64,000 nt of DNA from Afifella marina DSM 2698 (lineage in GTDB: Bacteria > Pseudomonadota > Alphaproteobacteria > Rhizobiales > Afifellaceae): contig NZ_FMVW01000001.1 in assembly GCF_900102695.1 (NCBI RefSeq), positions 558,001 through 622,000 of the forward strand. The letters run 5' to 3'. Made by a program: the position numbers and the translations under genes. Below the pieces are notes generated by a model that saw only the letters and a program-made list of their open reading frames with translations, had not been told where the DNA came from and searched no databases. Numbering within the stretch: position 1 is the first letter of the stretch; each line of letters opens with the position of its first letter. This document shows, piece after piece, positions 27,260-36,428 of the stretch.

Positions 27260-27892
27260 TTACGAGTCCCGTCGTCCCTTCAGGTCCTCAAGCATATCCA
27301 GGATATCGGTCGCGCTTTTCCCTTCCTCTGCCATTTTCTCCTGAAGTGACTCGAGTCTTGGGAACGCTTCCAAAAACCCTCTATACATCTTACTTTTCTC
27401 AGCCAGCAGCTCCGCGGCGGGCAAATTCTTTAGTCTATTACGGTGGGCAGCGTACTCTTTGATGCGATCTATATTTGTATCAATTTCCTCAATGCCGATC
27501 TCCTCGTATGCTAACTCTTCAAGGATAAAGTCAAATCCCTTCATCTTGAGTGTTAAATCCCCTGTAATCCGTCTGTAGAGGATGGTGGCAACACACAGCA
27601 CAGCTTCAATTTGGACATAGCTTATCTCAGGCAGATAGGCATCATGATCCCGATCCGCATGTTTCAGGAAATTTGCTGGACCGGCTAAATATCTACGAAA
27701 GTCAGGCGGCAGCTTATCTGTCAAAGTTCGTAAGAAGTCATAATCCTGATGATGTCTATAAATATCATTTAGAATTTGATGCGCTGAAAATGATATAGAG
27801 TATATTGAAAGTAAATCTCCATTCGAGAAATACAAATCGATCGCAGTGTCTATTTGCCGTCTCGCAGCATCTATTTTTGAAATTTTTTCCAT
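27260..27892 (-). CDS. Conserved hypothetical, helical protein
   Basis: 210 residues, all helical and soluble. The N-terminal pattern (ARRQIDTAIDLYFSNGDLLSIYSISFSAHQILNDI) and the ANFLKHADRD block resemble a hypothetical family common in proteobacteria that has no assigned function; the KHADRD sequence is reminiscent of HEPN-type helical folds. It is AT-rich compared with the block on its left and lies at the left part of the islet that carries the XRE-ImmA/PIN pair. Confidence 0.68.
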   Translation of the reverse strand: MEKISKIDAARRQIDTAIDLYFSNGDLLSIYSISFSAHQILNDIYRHHQDYDFLRTLTDKLPPDFRRYLAGPANFLKHADRDHDAYLPEISYVQIEAVLCVATILYRRITGDLTLKMKGFDFILEELAYEEIGIEEIDTNIDRIKEYAAHRNRLKNLPAAELLAEKSKMYRGFLEAFPRLESLQEKMAEEGKSATDILDMLEDLKGRRDS

Positions 27893-28444
27893 AATGTATT
27901 ACGCAGATTTCCCGTCGAATATGAAGGTTAGTTTGAAATTTCGCAGGAGTTGCAAGTATTGGCAGATCGCTGGGGGGGGCAAGGCAGATAGGGGGCGGGG
28001 ATGAGCTGATAACGGCCGAGTACGGGTGCAGCACCTGAGGAGCTGGGAACCGTAAAGAGGGGTTGAAAAGCGTGGGTGCCCGCGATTGTCAATTCTGAAA
28101 CGGAATTAGCATTTCTTTTTTAGATGTTCACCATTGACCCCGGCGGCCTCACAGGTGGGGGCTAGAGGGGCAGTTACGGCTCCGGCGTCCCGGCAAGGTC
28201 TTTCAAGAGCTGCTGGCAAAATGCAGTATCCGTGTCGTGCCATGCGGGGACGAGGTTTACGATAGATTCGAATTACAATATCCTTTGGGCTTCCGTCGGC
28301 AGAGGCGCGGAACATATGCTAGGCTTGGGACAAATTCCGGTCTCCCGCTGCTATTGGCGGTTCAGCGACCGGAGTTGATGATCGCCATCCGAAGGGCAAT
28401 CCAATCGGGAGGTGAAGACGCTATCTATGGCTTCGGCGGCAACG
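27893..28444. other. Intergenic stretch in the XRE-ImmA islet
   Basis: About 550 bases with several short frames but no recognised gene. A fragment near 28340-28440 on the plus strand reads PLLLAVQRPELMIAIRRA and could be a decayed piece of a coding sequence. No attachment site or tRNA was seen. Confidence 0.4.
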
Positions 28445-28654
28445 TCAGCGCAGCCGGTTCTTCATACGCTTGATCTGCTCGGGCGAACCCTCGAAGGTGT
28501 AGCCTTCGCGGGTCCTTTTCATCCGCATGCCGGGACCGGCGGCCTTCTTGAGGTTATCTTCGACATGCTTCTCCACGCTGCGCGTCAACTCTCTCTGAAG
28601 TTGTGAGGCGGAAGTGATCGTGCGGCCATTGAACCGCATTTCGATGCGAGCCAT
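28445..28654 (-). CDS. Small hypothetical basic protein
   Basis: 69 residues, strongly basic with one predicted beta-hairpin and two helices (MARIEMRFNGRTITSASQLQ, SPEQIKRMKNRLR). AGGAA is seven bases before the ATG. It follows the DUF2188-like gene by 18 bases on the same strand, and both run divergently from the XRE-ImmA gene. The family is not recognised; it may bind nucleic acid. Confidence 0.65.
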   Translation of the reverse strand: MARIEMRFNGRTITSASQLQRELTRSVEKHVEDNLKKAAGPGMRMKRTREGYTFEGSPEQIKRMKNRLR

Positions 28655-28672
28655 CGCGTTGTTCCTTTCGTG

Positions 28673-28897
28673 TCAGCCCTTCGGGGGGACCGGATCTTTG
28701 CCATAGGTGTTCCGCTCGCGGATGCGACCGTTCTCGCCGTGGATCAGCATCTCGCTGCTCTGGCGAATGGCGGATTCACGCGCGGCCGCGATCGCCTCGC
28801 GCTGGGTGTGGTGGACGGAAGATGCACGGGAGTTTCCTGCTCCCTTTACGGCCCAGCCGCTGTCATGAGGAACAACGTGTTGATTTTTCTTAGACAT
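28673..28897 (-). CDS. DUF2188-like small protein
   Basis: 74 residues with the DUF2188 pattern: N-terminal HVVPHDSGWAVKGAGNSRAS and QREAIAAARE...SSEMLIHGENGRIRERNTYGKDP. GGAG is seven bases before the ATG. Such proteins are frequent in accessory regions; function unknown. It shares a ~100-base divergent promoter region with the XRE-ImmA gene. Confidence 0.82.
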   Translation of the reverse strand: MSKKNQHVVPHDSGWAVKGAGNSRASSVHHTQREAIAAARESAIRQSSEMLIHGENGRIRERNTYGKDPVPPKG

Positions 28898-28922
28898 TTA
28901 AATCTCCATATGTCGATGTTGA

Positions 28923-28951
28923 TTGACAAATGCGCCAACCTAGTGTTTATA
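28923..28951 (+). promoter_or_regulatory. Sigma-70-type promoter of the XRE-ImmA gene
   Basis: A perfect TTGACA (28923-28928), a 17-base spacer and TTTATA (28946-28951) lie 49 bases before ATG 29000. Confidence 0.7.
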
Positions 28952-28959
28952 TTTAACCC

Positions 28960-28975
28960 ATAAAACGGCGTTTAT
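28960..28975. promoter_or_regulatory. Candidate operator for the XRE-type regulator
   Basis: An inverted repeat ATAAA / TTTAT with six bases between the arms, just downstream of the -10 box, plus a second CATAAAA copy at ~28980. The position suits autorepression by the HTH domain of the next gene; this is inference. Confidence 0.4.
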
Positions 28976-28999
28976 CAACCATAAAATATGGGGAGAACC

Positions 29000-30079
29000 A
29001 TGTTCGGACAAAGGCTCAAGCTTGCCCGCAAACGGGCTGGCCTATCCATGCAAGCTCTTGCCGACCGCGCGACCCCCAGCGTGTCGGCGCAGGCCATCAG
29101 CAAATATGAAGCGGACAAGATGATGCCTTCCTCGTCGGTGCTGGTCGGCCTCGGCAAGGCGCTCGGCGTGTCGCTGGACTTCCTGCTCGGCGGGCAAGTC
29201 AAAGCTTTGGAAAGCGTCGAGTGGCGGAAGAACTCGACTGCCTCAGCGCAGGATCGGGCGATGGCGGAAGCCATCGTGATCGATAAGCTCGAAGACTATC
29301 TCGCTATCGAGGACATCCTCGACCTGCACCGCGGAGAAGATCCTTTCGCTACGCTGCGTGTGGATCATGTTGTCGATGAAGACGCCATCGAGGCCAAGGC
29401 GCGGGAAGTGCGGCGAGTGTGGAAGCTCGGGATCGACCCCATACCCAGCATGACTGCCCTGCTCGAAGACAAGGGGCTCAAGGTCATCGAGGCTGATCTC
29501 CCTGAACGCATTAACGGTCTAGCTTGCCATGTCGAGCGGGTGGAAGGTTCACCGACTGAAGTGATTGTCGTCTCGCGGCACACCAATGTCGAGCGCAAGC
29601 GCTTCAACCTCGCCCATGAACTCGCTCACCGCATTATAATCGCCACCGGCAATGCCGCGCTGAAAAAGGAACCTTCTATGCACCGCTTCGCGGGAGCGTT
29701 CCTCATTCCGCGTGAGCATTTGGAAGGGGAAGCTGGCCGGAATCGGCATGGCATGACCTGGATCGAGATCATGCGGCTCAAGCGCACCTACGGCGTCTCG
29801 GCCGCAGCGATGCTTGTGCGCCTTAGCCAGGTTGGCATCCTGTCGAAGAGTGCTTTGGAATATGCCTTCAAGACCTATGCGCGAAGCTGGCGGCGTGAAG
29901 AACCGGAGCCCATCATGCCGGGCGAGGGTTTTGCAGCCTTTGAGAAGCCGCAGCGCTTCGAGCGCCTTGTCTGGCGTGCGCTCGGCGAAGAGATGATCTC
30001 TCCTGTTCGCGCAGCACAAATGCTCGGACTCCCATTGAGCGTTGTCGAACGCGACATCAGGGGGCCGCGTGACCTGTGA
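29000..30079 (+). CDS. XRE-family HTH / ImmA-IrrE metallopeptidase fusion (COG2856 type)
   Basis: 359 residues. An N-terminal Cro/CI-type helix-turn-helix (MFGQRLKLARKRAGLSMQALADRA...AISKYE) is followed by a zinc peptidase of the ImmA/IrrE type with HELAH in FNLAHELAHRI at ~210 and a downstream Glu. GGGAG just before ATG 29000 supports this start over 28988. Known relatives cleave or regulate repressors under stress or form toxin-antitoxin pairs with a following PIN-like gene. Here the next gene overlaps by GTGA and is PIN-like, so the pair fits that class. A clear promoter and palindrome precede it. Confidence 0.9.
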   Translation: MFGQRLKLARKRAGLSMQALADRATPSVSAQAISKYEADKMMPSSSVLVGLGKALGVSLDFLLGGQVKALESVEWRKNSTASAQDRAMAEAIVIDKLEDYLAIEDILDLHRGEDPFATLRVDHVVDEDAIEAKAREVRRVWKLGIDPIPSMTALLEDKGLKVIEADLPERINGLACHVERVEGSPTEVIVVSRHTNVERKRFNLAHELAHRIIIATGNAALKKEPSMHRFAGAFLIPREHLEGEAGRNRHGMTWIEIMRLKRTYGVSAAAMLVRLSQVGILSKSALEYAFKTYARSWRREEPEPIMPGEGFAAFEKPQRFERLVWRALGEEMISPVRAAQMLGLPLSVVERDIRGPRDL

Positions 30080-30585
30080 CTTGCGTCGTCGTCAATGATG
30101 CGTCTTGCCTGATCGACTTAAAGAAGGGTGAGTTGCTGCATGTCCTGCTGCGGCTGCCCTATCAGTTCATCGTCCCCTTACCTATCCGTGAGGAGGAGCT
30201 CCTGAATTTCACGCCGCAAGAATGGCGAATGCTCGAGGACGGCGGGTTCAGTACATATGATTTGCCAGGAACGGAAGTTGCCCAAGTTCGCGCGCTTAAG
30301 CGTCAGCACAGCCAATTGTCAGCCAACGATTGCTTCGCCTTGGTGACGACGACCTGCCACGAGGATGCAATTCTCCTAACTGGAGACGGGCTTCTTAGAA
30401 GCGTCGCCGTTGCGCGCGCCGTGCGGGTTCATGGCGTCCTTTGGATTATCGACGAGCTGGAAGCGGCAGGCGCCTGCGATATCGAATTGCTGATTTCGGC
30501 CCTCGAACGCTGGCTCGCGGATGACGCTGTGTTCCTGCCGGTTGCAGAAATCGACAAGCGCTTACGAAAGCTCCGTAGTGTGTAG
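30076..30585 (+). CDS. PIN-domain-like protein, partner of the XRE-ImmA gene
   Basis: 169 residues beginning with GTG. VVVNDASCLIDLKKGEL carries the first PIN acidic residue in its usual context; SANDCFALVTTTCHEDAILLTGDGLLR supplies the second and third acidic positions of a VapC-like ribonuclease. The overlap with the preceding stop shows a coupled pair: the peptidase/HTH protein as regulator or antitoxin and this protein as toxin, as predicted for COG2856 modules. Divergent from typical VapC at the C-terminus. Confidence 0.78.
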   Translation: MTCVVVNDASCLIDLKKGELLHVLLRLPYQFIVPLPIREEELLNFTPQEWRMLEDGGFSTYDLPGTEVAQVRALKRQHSQLSANDCFALVTTTCHEDAILLTGDGLLRSVAVARAVRVHGVLWIIDELEAAGACDIELLISALERWLADDAVFLPVAEIDKRLRKLRSV

Positions 30586-30838
30586 CCAAACTCAAAACCG
30601 GTCCAAAGTTCGAGGCTTCAGGTGTTGTCTGAACACCAAGGCGCTTTATTCCATACTGGCCCCTACGCATCTTGCAAGAAGAGCGTCCGCTTTCTCGCGG
30701 CAGACACGATGACCGGAACGACGGTCAAAGGCGCATAGCGGCCGCTCGTCACGACTTTTCGTCCTTAAGGATCTTGTAAGAGAAAAGGAGCGCGAACAGG
30801 CGACCCGCGTCCGATGCTTCTCTCAACCTCCTACCTCC

Positions 30839-33088
30839 CTACAACACCTCCGCCAATCCAATCGGAAAACTCCGCACCCGTTTTCCCGTCGCGTGGAAGA
30901 TGGCGTTGGCGATGGCGGCGGCGGTGCCGGTGATGCCGATTTCGCCGACGCCTTTGATGCCGAGCGGGTTCACATGGGGGTCTTCCTCCGGCACCAGGAT
31001 CGCTTCCAGCCCCTGAATGTCGGCATTCACCGGCACGCGGTATTCGGCGAAATTGGCGTTGACGATGCGCCCGCTGCGGCGGTCGTGGACGGCCTTTTCG
31101 TGGAGCGCGAAGGAGAGGCCCCAGATCATGCCGCCGAGATACTGGCTTTCCACCATGCGCGGATTGATGACGCGCCCGGCGGCGAAGGCGCCGATGAGCC
31201 GGGTGACGCGGATCTGGCCGAGTTCCGGATCGACGGCGACTTCCGCGAAGACGGCGCCATGGGCATGCATGGCATAGGCCTCCTGGGCGGACGGATCGGC
31301 GGCCGCCTGGCCGTCGGCTGCGATCTCCTCAAGGCCTGCGCGCGTTAAAATGTCGGCAAAGCTCTCGCTCGCCGTTTCGTCGTCGCGGCGGGTGAGGCGG
31401 CCTTCGCTGGCGACGACCCCGACATTGCCGGCACCGAAGAGGGGGGAGCTTTCGTCATTGACGGCAAGCGCCGTCAGCTTGTCGATCGCGGCGGTGCCGG
31501 CGCGGTGGATGGCGTTGCCGGCGGTCGCCGTATGCGTCGAGCCGCCGGCGATCCCGGCATCGGGGAGGTCCGACGTGCCGGAGCGGAAATCGAGCGTTTC
31601 GATCGTGAGGCCGAGAGAATCGGCGGCGATCTGGGCGAGCGCCGTCCACGCGCCCTGGCCCATATCGTGGGCGCCCGCCTCCATCACGCCGGTGCCGTCG
31701 CGGCGGATGACGGCGCGGGCATTGCCCTGAAACATGAGAGCGGGAAAGATCGCCGTGCCCATGCCCCAGCCGAGAAGCCGGCCGGCCTCATCGCGCATCT
31801 GGCGCGAGCGAAGCGGGCGGCCCGCCCAGCCGAAGCGCTCCGCCGCCTTTGTGTAGCATTGCTTGAGCGCCTTCGAGGAGAAGGGTTTTCCGGAGATCGG
31901 CTCGACCTCGGCATAGTTTTCAAGGCGGAAGGCGAGCGGGTCCATGCCCGCCGCGAAGGCCGCCTCGTCGATGGCGCTTTCAAGGGCGATCGAACCTGAG
32001 GCCTCGCCGGGCGCGCGCATGAAGGAGGGCGTGCCGATATCGAGGCGCACGCCCTCATGCGCGGTGTGGAGCGCGGGGACCTTGTAGAGGGACTGGCCGA
32101 CGCCCGAAGAGGGCTCGATGAACTCATCGAAGCGGCTCGTGGAGGCGCGGGTGTGATGCGTGAGCGCGGTGAGGGCGCCCGCCGCGTCGAGGCCGAGACG
32201 CAGCGTCTGCCGCGTCTGGCCCCGATGGCCGACGGGGCCGAACATCTCCTCGCGGGCGAGAACGAGCTTCACCGGGCGCCCGGTGAGTTTGGCCGCGAGA
32301 ATGCCGAGCGCTTCCGGGCTCGACACGGCGCCCTTGGAGCCGAAGCCGCCGCCCAGAAACGGGCTGCGGATATGGATGTTATCAGGGGTCAGGCCAAAAA
32401 GGCCGGCAAGGCGCATCCGCGACATGGCAAGGCCCTGGGTCGGCATGTCGAGGAAGAGGCTGTCGCCGTCGAAACGGGCGACGACGGCATGCGGCTCCAT
32501 GGCGTTGTGGTATTGCGGCGGCGTCTCGTAGACTGCCTCGATCACCTGGGCGGCCGCGGCGAAGCCCGCATCGACATCGCCCTTCGCGGCTTCCGCCGGC
32601 TGGCCCGGGCCGACGGTCTCGGGCGTATAGGCCGCCGCGTCGAGCGTGACTTCGGGTGTTTCCGCCTCGTAGCGCGGGGCGAGGAGGGCCGCACCTTCTT
32701 TCGCCGCTTCCAAAGTCTCGGCGATGACGACGGCGACCGGCTCGCCCGCATAGCGCACCGTCGCATCCGACAGGAGATGCATCCGAAACATCAGCGGATT
32801 GGACTTCTCGAACGGGTCCATGGCGAGCGGCGGGCGGTTTTCCGGCGTCATGATCTCGACGACGCCCTGATGCGCCCTGGCGGCGTCGAGATCGAGTGAG
32901 ACGACGCGGCCGCGGGCGATCTTGGCCGGCACGATGACGGCGTGGAGGAGGCCGTCCGGGTGGTTGTCGGCGGCATAGATGGCTTCGCCGGTGACTTTGA
33001 GGCGGCCATCGGCGCGGGTGAGGGGCTGGCCGATACTGGAGCCGTGGCGCTGGCGCGGGCCGGGGGAAAGCTGTGCGATCTCAGACAT
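30839..33088 (-). CDS. paoC: Molybdopterin-binding subunit of a xanthine dehydrogenase-family aldehyde oxidoreductase
   Basis: 749 residues, the large catalytic subunit holding molybdenum cofactor. Family blocks: IGQPLTRADGRLKVTGEAIYAAD at the N-terminus, FLGGGFGSKGAVSS, MRAPGEASG, ADSLGLTIE and the catalytic Glu in GVGEIGITG near the end. The closest match in layout is PaoC/YagR. The frame extends far upstream of ATG 33088, but that part overlaps the FAD-subunit gene; the real overlap is eight bases. With the next two genes it makes a three-subunit aldehyde oxidase that would need an MCD or MoCo-sulfuration chaperone not present here. Confidence 0.93.
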   Translation of the reverse strand: MSEIAQLSPGPRQRHGSSIGQPLTRADGRLKVTGEAIYAADNHPDGLLHAVIVPAKIARGRVVSLDLDAARAHQGVVEIMTPENRPPLAMDPFEKSNPLMFRMHLLSDATVRYAGEPVAVVIAETLEAAKEGAALLAPRYEAETPEVTLDAAAYTPETVGPGQPAEAAKGDVDAGFAAAAQVIEAVYETPPQYHNAMEPHAVVARFDGDSLFLDMPTQGLAMSRMRLAGLFGLTPDNIHIRSPFLGGGFGSKGAVSSPEALGILAAKLTGRPVKLVLAREEMFGPVGHRGQTRQTLRLGLDAAGALTALTHHTRASTSRFDEFIEPSSGVGQSLYKVPALHTAHEGVRLDIGTPSFMRAPGEASGSIALESAIDEAAFAAGMDPLAFRLENYAEVEPISGKPFSSKALKQCYTKAAERFGWAGRPLRSRQMRDEAGRLLGWGMGTAIFPALMFQGNARAVIRRDGTGVMEAGAHDMGQGAWTALAQIAADSLGLTIETLDFRSGTSDLPDAGIAGGSTHTATAGNAIHRAGTAAIDKLTALAVNDESSPLFGAGNVGVVASEGRLTRRDDETASESFADILTRAGLEEIAADGQAAADPSAQEAYAMHAHGAVFAEVAVDPELGQIRVTRLIGAFAAGRVINPRMVESQYLGGMIWGLSFALHEKAVHDRRSGRIVNANFAEYRVPVNADIQGLEAILVPEEDPHVNPLGIKGVGEIGITGTAAAIANAIFHATGKRVRSFPIGLAEVL

Positions 33089-34154
33089 GGGCGACACCTT
33101 CTGGCAGGACACCTGCGGGAGTTTCGGCGAAAGGCGAGGCGGGGAGCGCTGGCAGATGATCGGGCGTGCCGGCGGCGGCGAGGAGGAGTGCACGTGTGAC
33201 GAGGCGGCGGCCGAGCGTGATCTTGTAGGAATTGTCGCCGGAGGGTTTTGCGGCCGCGAAGGTGAGGTCTGCGGCTTCTTCGAAGGCGGCGCGATTGGCG
33301 TGGCGGCCGGCGAGGCGCGCTTCCGCCTCTTCCGCGCGCCAGGGTTTGGCCGCGACGCCGCCGAGCGCAAGGCGGGCCTCGGCGATGCGCCCGTCCTCGA
33401 GCCGGAGCGCGGCCGCGGCCGAGACCACGGCGAAGGCATAAGACGTGCGCTCGCGGACTTTCAGATAGCGCTGGTTTGCGGAAAAGGCGGTGGAATCTGC
33501 GGGCAGGCGCATGGCGACGACCATCTCGCCGGGGGAGAGGACGGTCTCTTTCTCGGGCGTGTCGCCGGGCAGGCGATAGAAATCGGTGATCGGCACGTCG
33601 CGGCGGCCACCCTCGCCCTCGATCTCGACGATGGCGCCGAGTGCCGTTAGCGCGACGCAGAAATCGGAGGGGTGGGTGGCGATGCAATGATCGCTGAAGC
33701 CCAGAACCGCGTGGCCCTCATTGGCGCCGCCGATCGCGTCGCAGCCGGAACCGGGCGCGCGTTTGTTGCAGGCGCTGGCGGTGTCGTAAAAGTACGGGCA
33801 GCGGGTGCGCTGCAGGAGATTGCCGCCGACGGTCGCGGCATTTCTGAGCTGCGCCGAGGCGCCGGAGAGAAGCGCTTCGGCGACGGCCGGAAAGCGGGCG
33901 GAGAACGCCGCGTCGTAGGCGAGTGTGGAATTCTTGACGAGCGCGCCGATGCGCATGGCGCCGTCGGAGAGCGTTTCGATGGCACCGAGGCCCGGCAGAT
34001 GCGTGACGTCGACGAGGCGGGCGGGGCGCGCGACGCCGCCCTTCATGAGATCGAGAAGATTGGTGCCGGCGGCGAGATAGGCGGAGCCCGGCTCGGACGC
34101 GGCCGCGACCGCCTCGGCGACGCTGGTCGGGCGGAGACAAACGAAGCGGTTCAT
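33081..34154 (-). CDS. paoB: FAD-binding subunit of the aldehyde oxidoreductase
   Basis: 357 residues with the FAD-binding motif YLAAGTNLLDLMKGG and ATVGGNLLQRTRCPYF. It also has the Cys-rich insertion CPYF...CNKRAPGSGC...SDHC typical of PaoB/YagS, which binds an extra 4Fe-4S cluster; this sets it apart from plain xanthine dehydrogenases and supports the Pao assignment. It overlaps the iron-sulphur subunit gene by four bases (ATGA) and the large subunit gene by eight. Confidence 0.93.
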   Translation of the reverse strand: MNRFVCLRPTSVAEAVAAASEPGSAYLAAGTNLLDLMKGGVARPARLVDVTHLPGLGAIETLSDGAMRIGALVKNSTLAYDAAFSARFPAVAEALLSGASAQLRNAATVGGNLLQRTRCPYFYDTASACNKRAPGSGCDAIGGANEGHAVLGFSDHCIATHPSDFCVALTALGAIVEIEGEGGRRDVPITDFYRLPGDTPEKETVLSPGEMVVAMRLPADSTAFSANQRYLKVRERTSYAFAVVSAAAALRLEDGRIAEARLALGGVAAKPWRAEEAEARLAGRHANRAAFEEAADLTFAAAKPSGDNSYKITLGRRLVTRALLLAAAGTPDHLPALPASPFAETPAGVLPEGVAHV

Positions 34155-34645
34155 GCGGCGTCCCTTTCACGGGTTGCGAGCTTCGCTTCGGCCTCGAGCA
34201 CCGCTTCGGTGATGCCGCGATAGGCGCCGCAGCGGCAGAGATTGCCGCTCATCAATTCGCGCACGCGTTCCGCATCGCCGTGCGCATGGCCCTCGGCGAT
34301 GAGGCCGACGGCGCTCATGATCTGGCCGGGGGTGCAATAGCCGCATTGAAAGCCGTCATGGGCGATGAAGGCTTCCTGCACGGGATGCAGGCGGCCTTCT
34401 TCGGCAAGGCCTTCGATGGTGGTGATTTCGGCACCGTCATGGCTGAGCGCGAGCGCGAGGCAGGAATTCACCCGCTCGCCATCGACGAGAATGGTGCAGG
34501 CGCCGCACTGGCCGCGGTCGCAACCCTTTTTGGTGCCGGTGAGATGCAGGCGCTCGCGCAAGAGATCGAGGAGTGTGACGCGCGGATCGTCGATTGCGAC
34601 GGATCGTGGCTCGCCATTGATGGTGAGGCTGATAGAGAGGGTCAT
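34151..34645 (-). CDS. paoA: 2Fe-2S subunit of the aldehyde oxidoreductase
   Basis: 164 residues carrying two [2Fe-2S] clusters: the plant-type ferredoxin set CDRGQCGACT...NSC and the helical set CGYCTPGQ...LCRCGAY. The start ATG 34645 (MTLSISLTING) fits homologues; the frame continues to 34765 without a good site. E. coli PaoA has a Tat signal peptide, and none is seen here even in the extended frame, so the enzyme is probably cytoplasmic. First gene of the three-gene operon, divergent from a TetR regulator 186 bases away. Confidence 0.93.
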   Translation of the reverse strand: MTLSISLTINGEPRSVAIDDPRVTLLDLLRERLHLTGTKKGCDRGQCGACTILVDGERVNSCLALALSHDGAEITTIEGLAEEGRLHPVQEAFIAHDGFQCGYCTPGQIMSAVGLIAEGHAHGDAERVRELMSGNLCRCGAYRGITEAVLEAEAKLATRERDAA

Positions 34646-34831
34646 GCGGCCACCTTTGGACAAGAGGTCGGGCCGGAAACGCCGCCGTGCCGATGACGCA
34701 TTCGGCGGTTTTCCGTCACGCAGGCTCAGCGAGGCGATATCCGCGCTGCCGGGCCTGGCTCGCATGAGTTATATGGAGGGTGCCTCCGCTTTCAAGGGAG
34801 GTGCCGTCAAAAGATTGGCGTAAAAGATTAG

Positions 34832-35410
34832 ATGGAACGGAAAACCGAACAGCCAAGACGCAGGCCGCGCGCCGATTATCTGCGCAACCGCGAGCGGCTT
34901 CTCACCGCCGCGGCCGAGGTGTTTCGCACCCATGGCGGGCAGGCGACTTTGGAAGGCGTGGCGAAGGCGGCTGGGGTGGGCATCGGCACGCTCTACCGGC
35001 ATTTCCCGACGCGCGAGGCGCTGTTTGAGGCCGTCTATCGCCGCGAGATCGACCAGATGGTGGCGCTCGCCGAACGGCTCGAAGGCGAGGCGGACCCGGT
35101 CGCCGCGCTGCGCCAATGGGTGCACGCCAGCATCCGCCTCATCGCCACCAAACAGGGCATGCTGACGGCGCTGGCGCTCGCCGTCGACAAATCCTCAGAA
35201 ATCTACAGCTATTCCTACAAGAGCCTCACCGGCGCGATCGCGCGCCTGCTGACCCGCGCCAAAGAGGCCGGGCGCATGCGCGAAGACGTGACGCCCGAGG
35301 ATCTGCTTCTGACCCTCATCGGCATGTGCCTGGTGCGCACCGGGCCGGAGTTTGAAGATGATGTGACCCGGCTCGCGGATCTATTTTTGGACGGGCTGAC
35401 GCGGGGGTGA
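34832..35410 (+). CDS. TetR/AcrR-family transcriptional regulator
   Basis: 192 residues; N-terminal HTH in RERLLTAAAEVFRTHGGQATLEGVAKAAGVGIGTLYRHFPTREALFEAVYRRE, the classic TetR sequence, with a helical ligand-binding part after it. It faces away from the aldehyde oxidoreductase operon with 186 bases between, so it very likely controls that operon and itself; the inducer is probably an aromatic aldehyde or a related compound (inference). Confidence 0.93.
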   Translation: MERKTEQPRRRPRADYLRNRERLLTAAAEVFRTHGGQATLEGVAKAAGVGIGTLYRHFPTREALFEAVYRREIDQMVALAERLEGEADPVAALRQWVHASIRLIATKQGMLTALALAVDKSSEIYSYSYKSLTGAIARLLTRAKEAGRMREDVTPEDLLLTLIGMCLVRTGPEFEDDVTRLADLFLDGLTRG

Positions 35411-35828
35411 GGGAGACGGAGTACGGTCGGCTCTTTCGCTTTCCGAAAGACAGCGCCCGGATCGGCTAAGCTGGGCGCATGAATTGCTCTGACGCGCGTG
35501 GGCTGCCTGTGGTGTGAGGCGGCGCTCAGATCCGTGAAGCCAAGTGTCTGCGGCCCGTCCTAAAGACATTAGTCGACGCTCACGTCCCCCTAGCAGCTTC
35601 TGGTGGGAGCAAATACCGGCATCAGATTACGAATGGCTGAGCGGCAACAGAGACACTAGTACGCGAAAGGCGCCCGCCGCTCTCCTCCACCCCTTCGGAT
35701 ATCTGAGTATGATCTATCCTAAAATAGAAAACCTGAAGATAAGGGAACTCCTCCCCAGTGTAGGGGAATGTGAATAATGATAGGCGTGTGAGTGAGGGGA
35801 GTGTGGTGACCTTTATTGGAGTCGGTAG
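35411..35828. other. Gap at the left edge of the 35.8-38.8 kb islet
   Basis: About 420 bases. A 77-residue frame at 35544-35777 has no recognised features and I do not call it a gene. At 35424-35447 there is a stretch resembling sequences beside two other islets (see findings). AT-rich toward the right. Confidence 0.45.
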
Positions 35829-36428
35829 GTGAGCAGCGAACTCAATTTTCTGTACGATCAGGTGCTGGAGGGGTTAGTGCGAGTGCGCGCCTATAGCCGT
35901 TGGATAGACGGAGACGACGGAGGTGGAGCTGTTGAAGACGTCGATCACGTGGCAAGGCTCCTCGCTCGGCGTGACTTGCTCATGCTTGCGGCGAGCCTCC
36001 GGAATTTTGCAGAGGCATCCCGCACAGTATATCAACTTCGCCAACAGTCGGTTGCTTTGCTTGAACCAATAATTCCGCCAGAGCCTCCGTTTTTTCGAGC
36101 GGCCCGCGGCGATAAGAGCTGCGTTAATTTGTATAGTGCCTTGAGCCGAATTTTGCACTCGGCAGTAACGGAATTTAACTCCGACGGAACGGTTTCTATT
36201 GGTTATCTAGACGAAATTAGTCTTTTTGATAAATATAGACTGGTGAATGAAATTAGAAAAATAAAATACAGAGATAGGATGGTGATTTTTATCATAAGCA
36301 AAAATGATGGAGAATCAATTATTTTTGTTGATGAGATGATTTATTCTATAGAGAAATATATTGATAATGTGACAGAGAAATTTGAGGAAAGAAGTATATA
36401 TTTAAACAGAACTCTGCGGGACGGCTAA
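35829..36428 (+). CDS. Hypothetical protein, islet gene 1
   Basis: 199 residues, GTG start with GGAG about seven bases before it. The N-terminal half is helical (LNFLYDQVLEGLVRVRAYSRW, HVARLLARRDLLMLAASLRNFAEASRTV), with SRILHSA reminiscent of helical HEPN-type domains. The C-terminal half is mixed and AT-rich, unlike the first. No family is recognised. The sharp change of composition around 36160 may mark a recombination joint. Confidence 0.6.
   Translation: MSSELNFLYDQVLEGLVRVRAYSRWIDGDDGGGAVEDVDHVARLLARRDLLMLAASLRNFAEASRTVYQLRQQSVALLEPIIPPEPPFFRAARGDKSCVNLYSALSRILHSAVTEFNSDGTVSIGYLDEISLFDKYRLVNEIRKIKYRDRMVIFIISKNDGESIIFVDEMIYSIEKYIDNVTEKFEERSIYLNRTLRDG

Noticed and set aside
28106-28473. 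Short frames on both strands in the gap of the XRE-ImmA islet
   Set aside because: No ribosome site or family; at best decayed coding sequence.
35544-35777. A 77-residue plus-strand frame left of the three-gene islet
   Set aside because: No ribosome site or recognisable features; composition is mixed.
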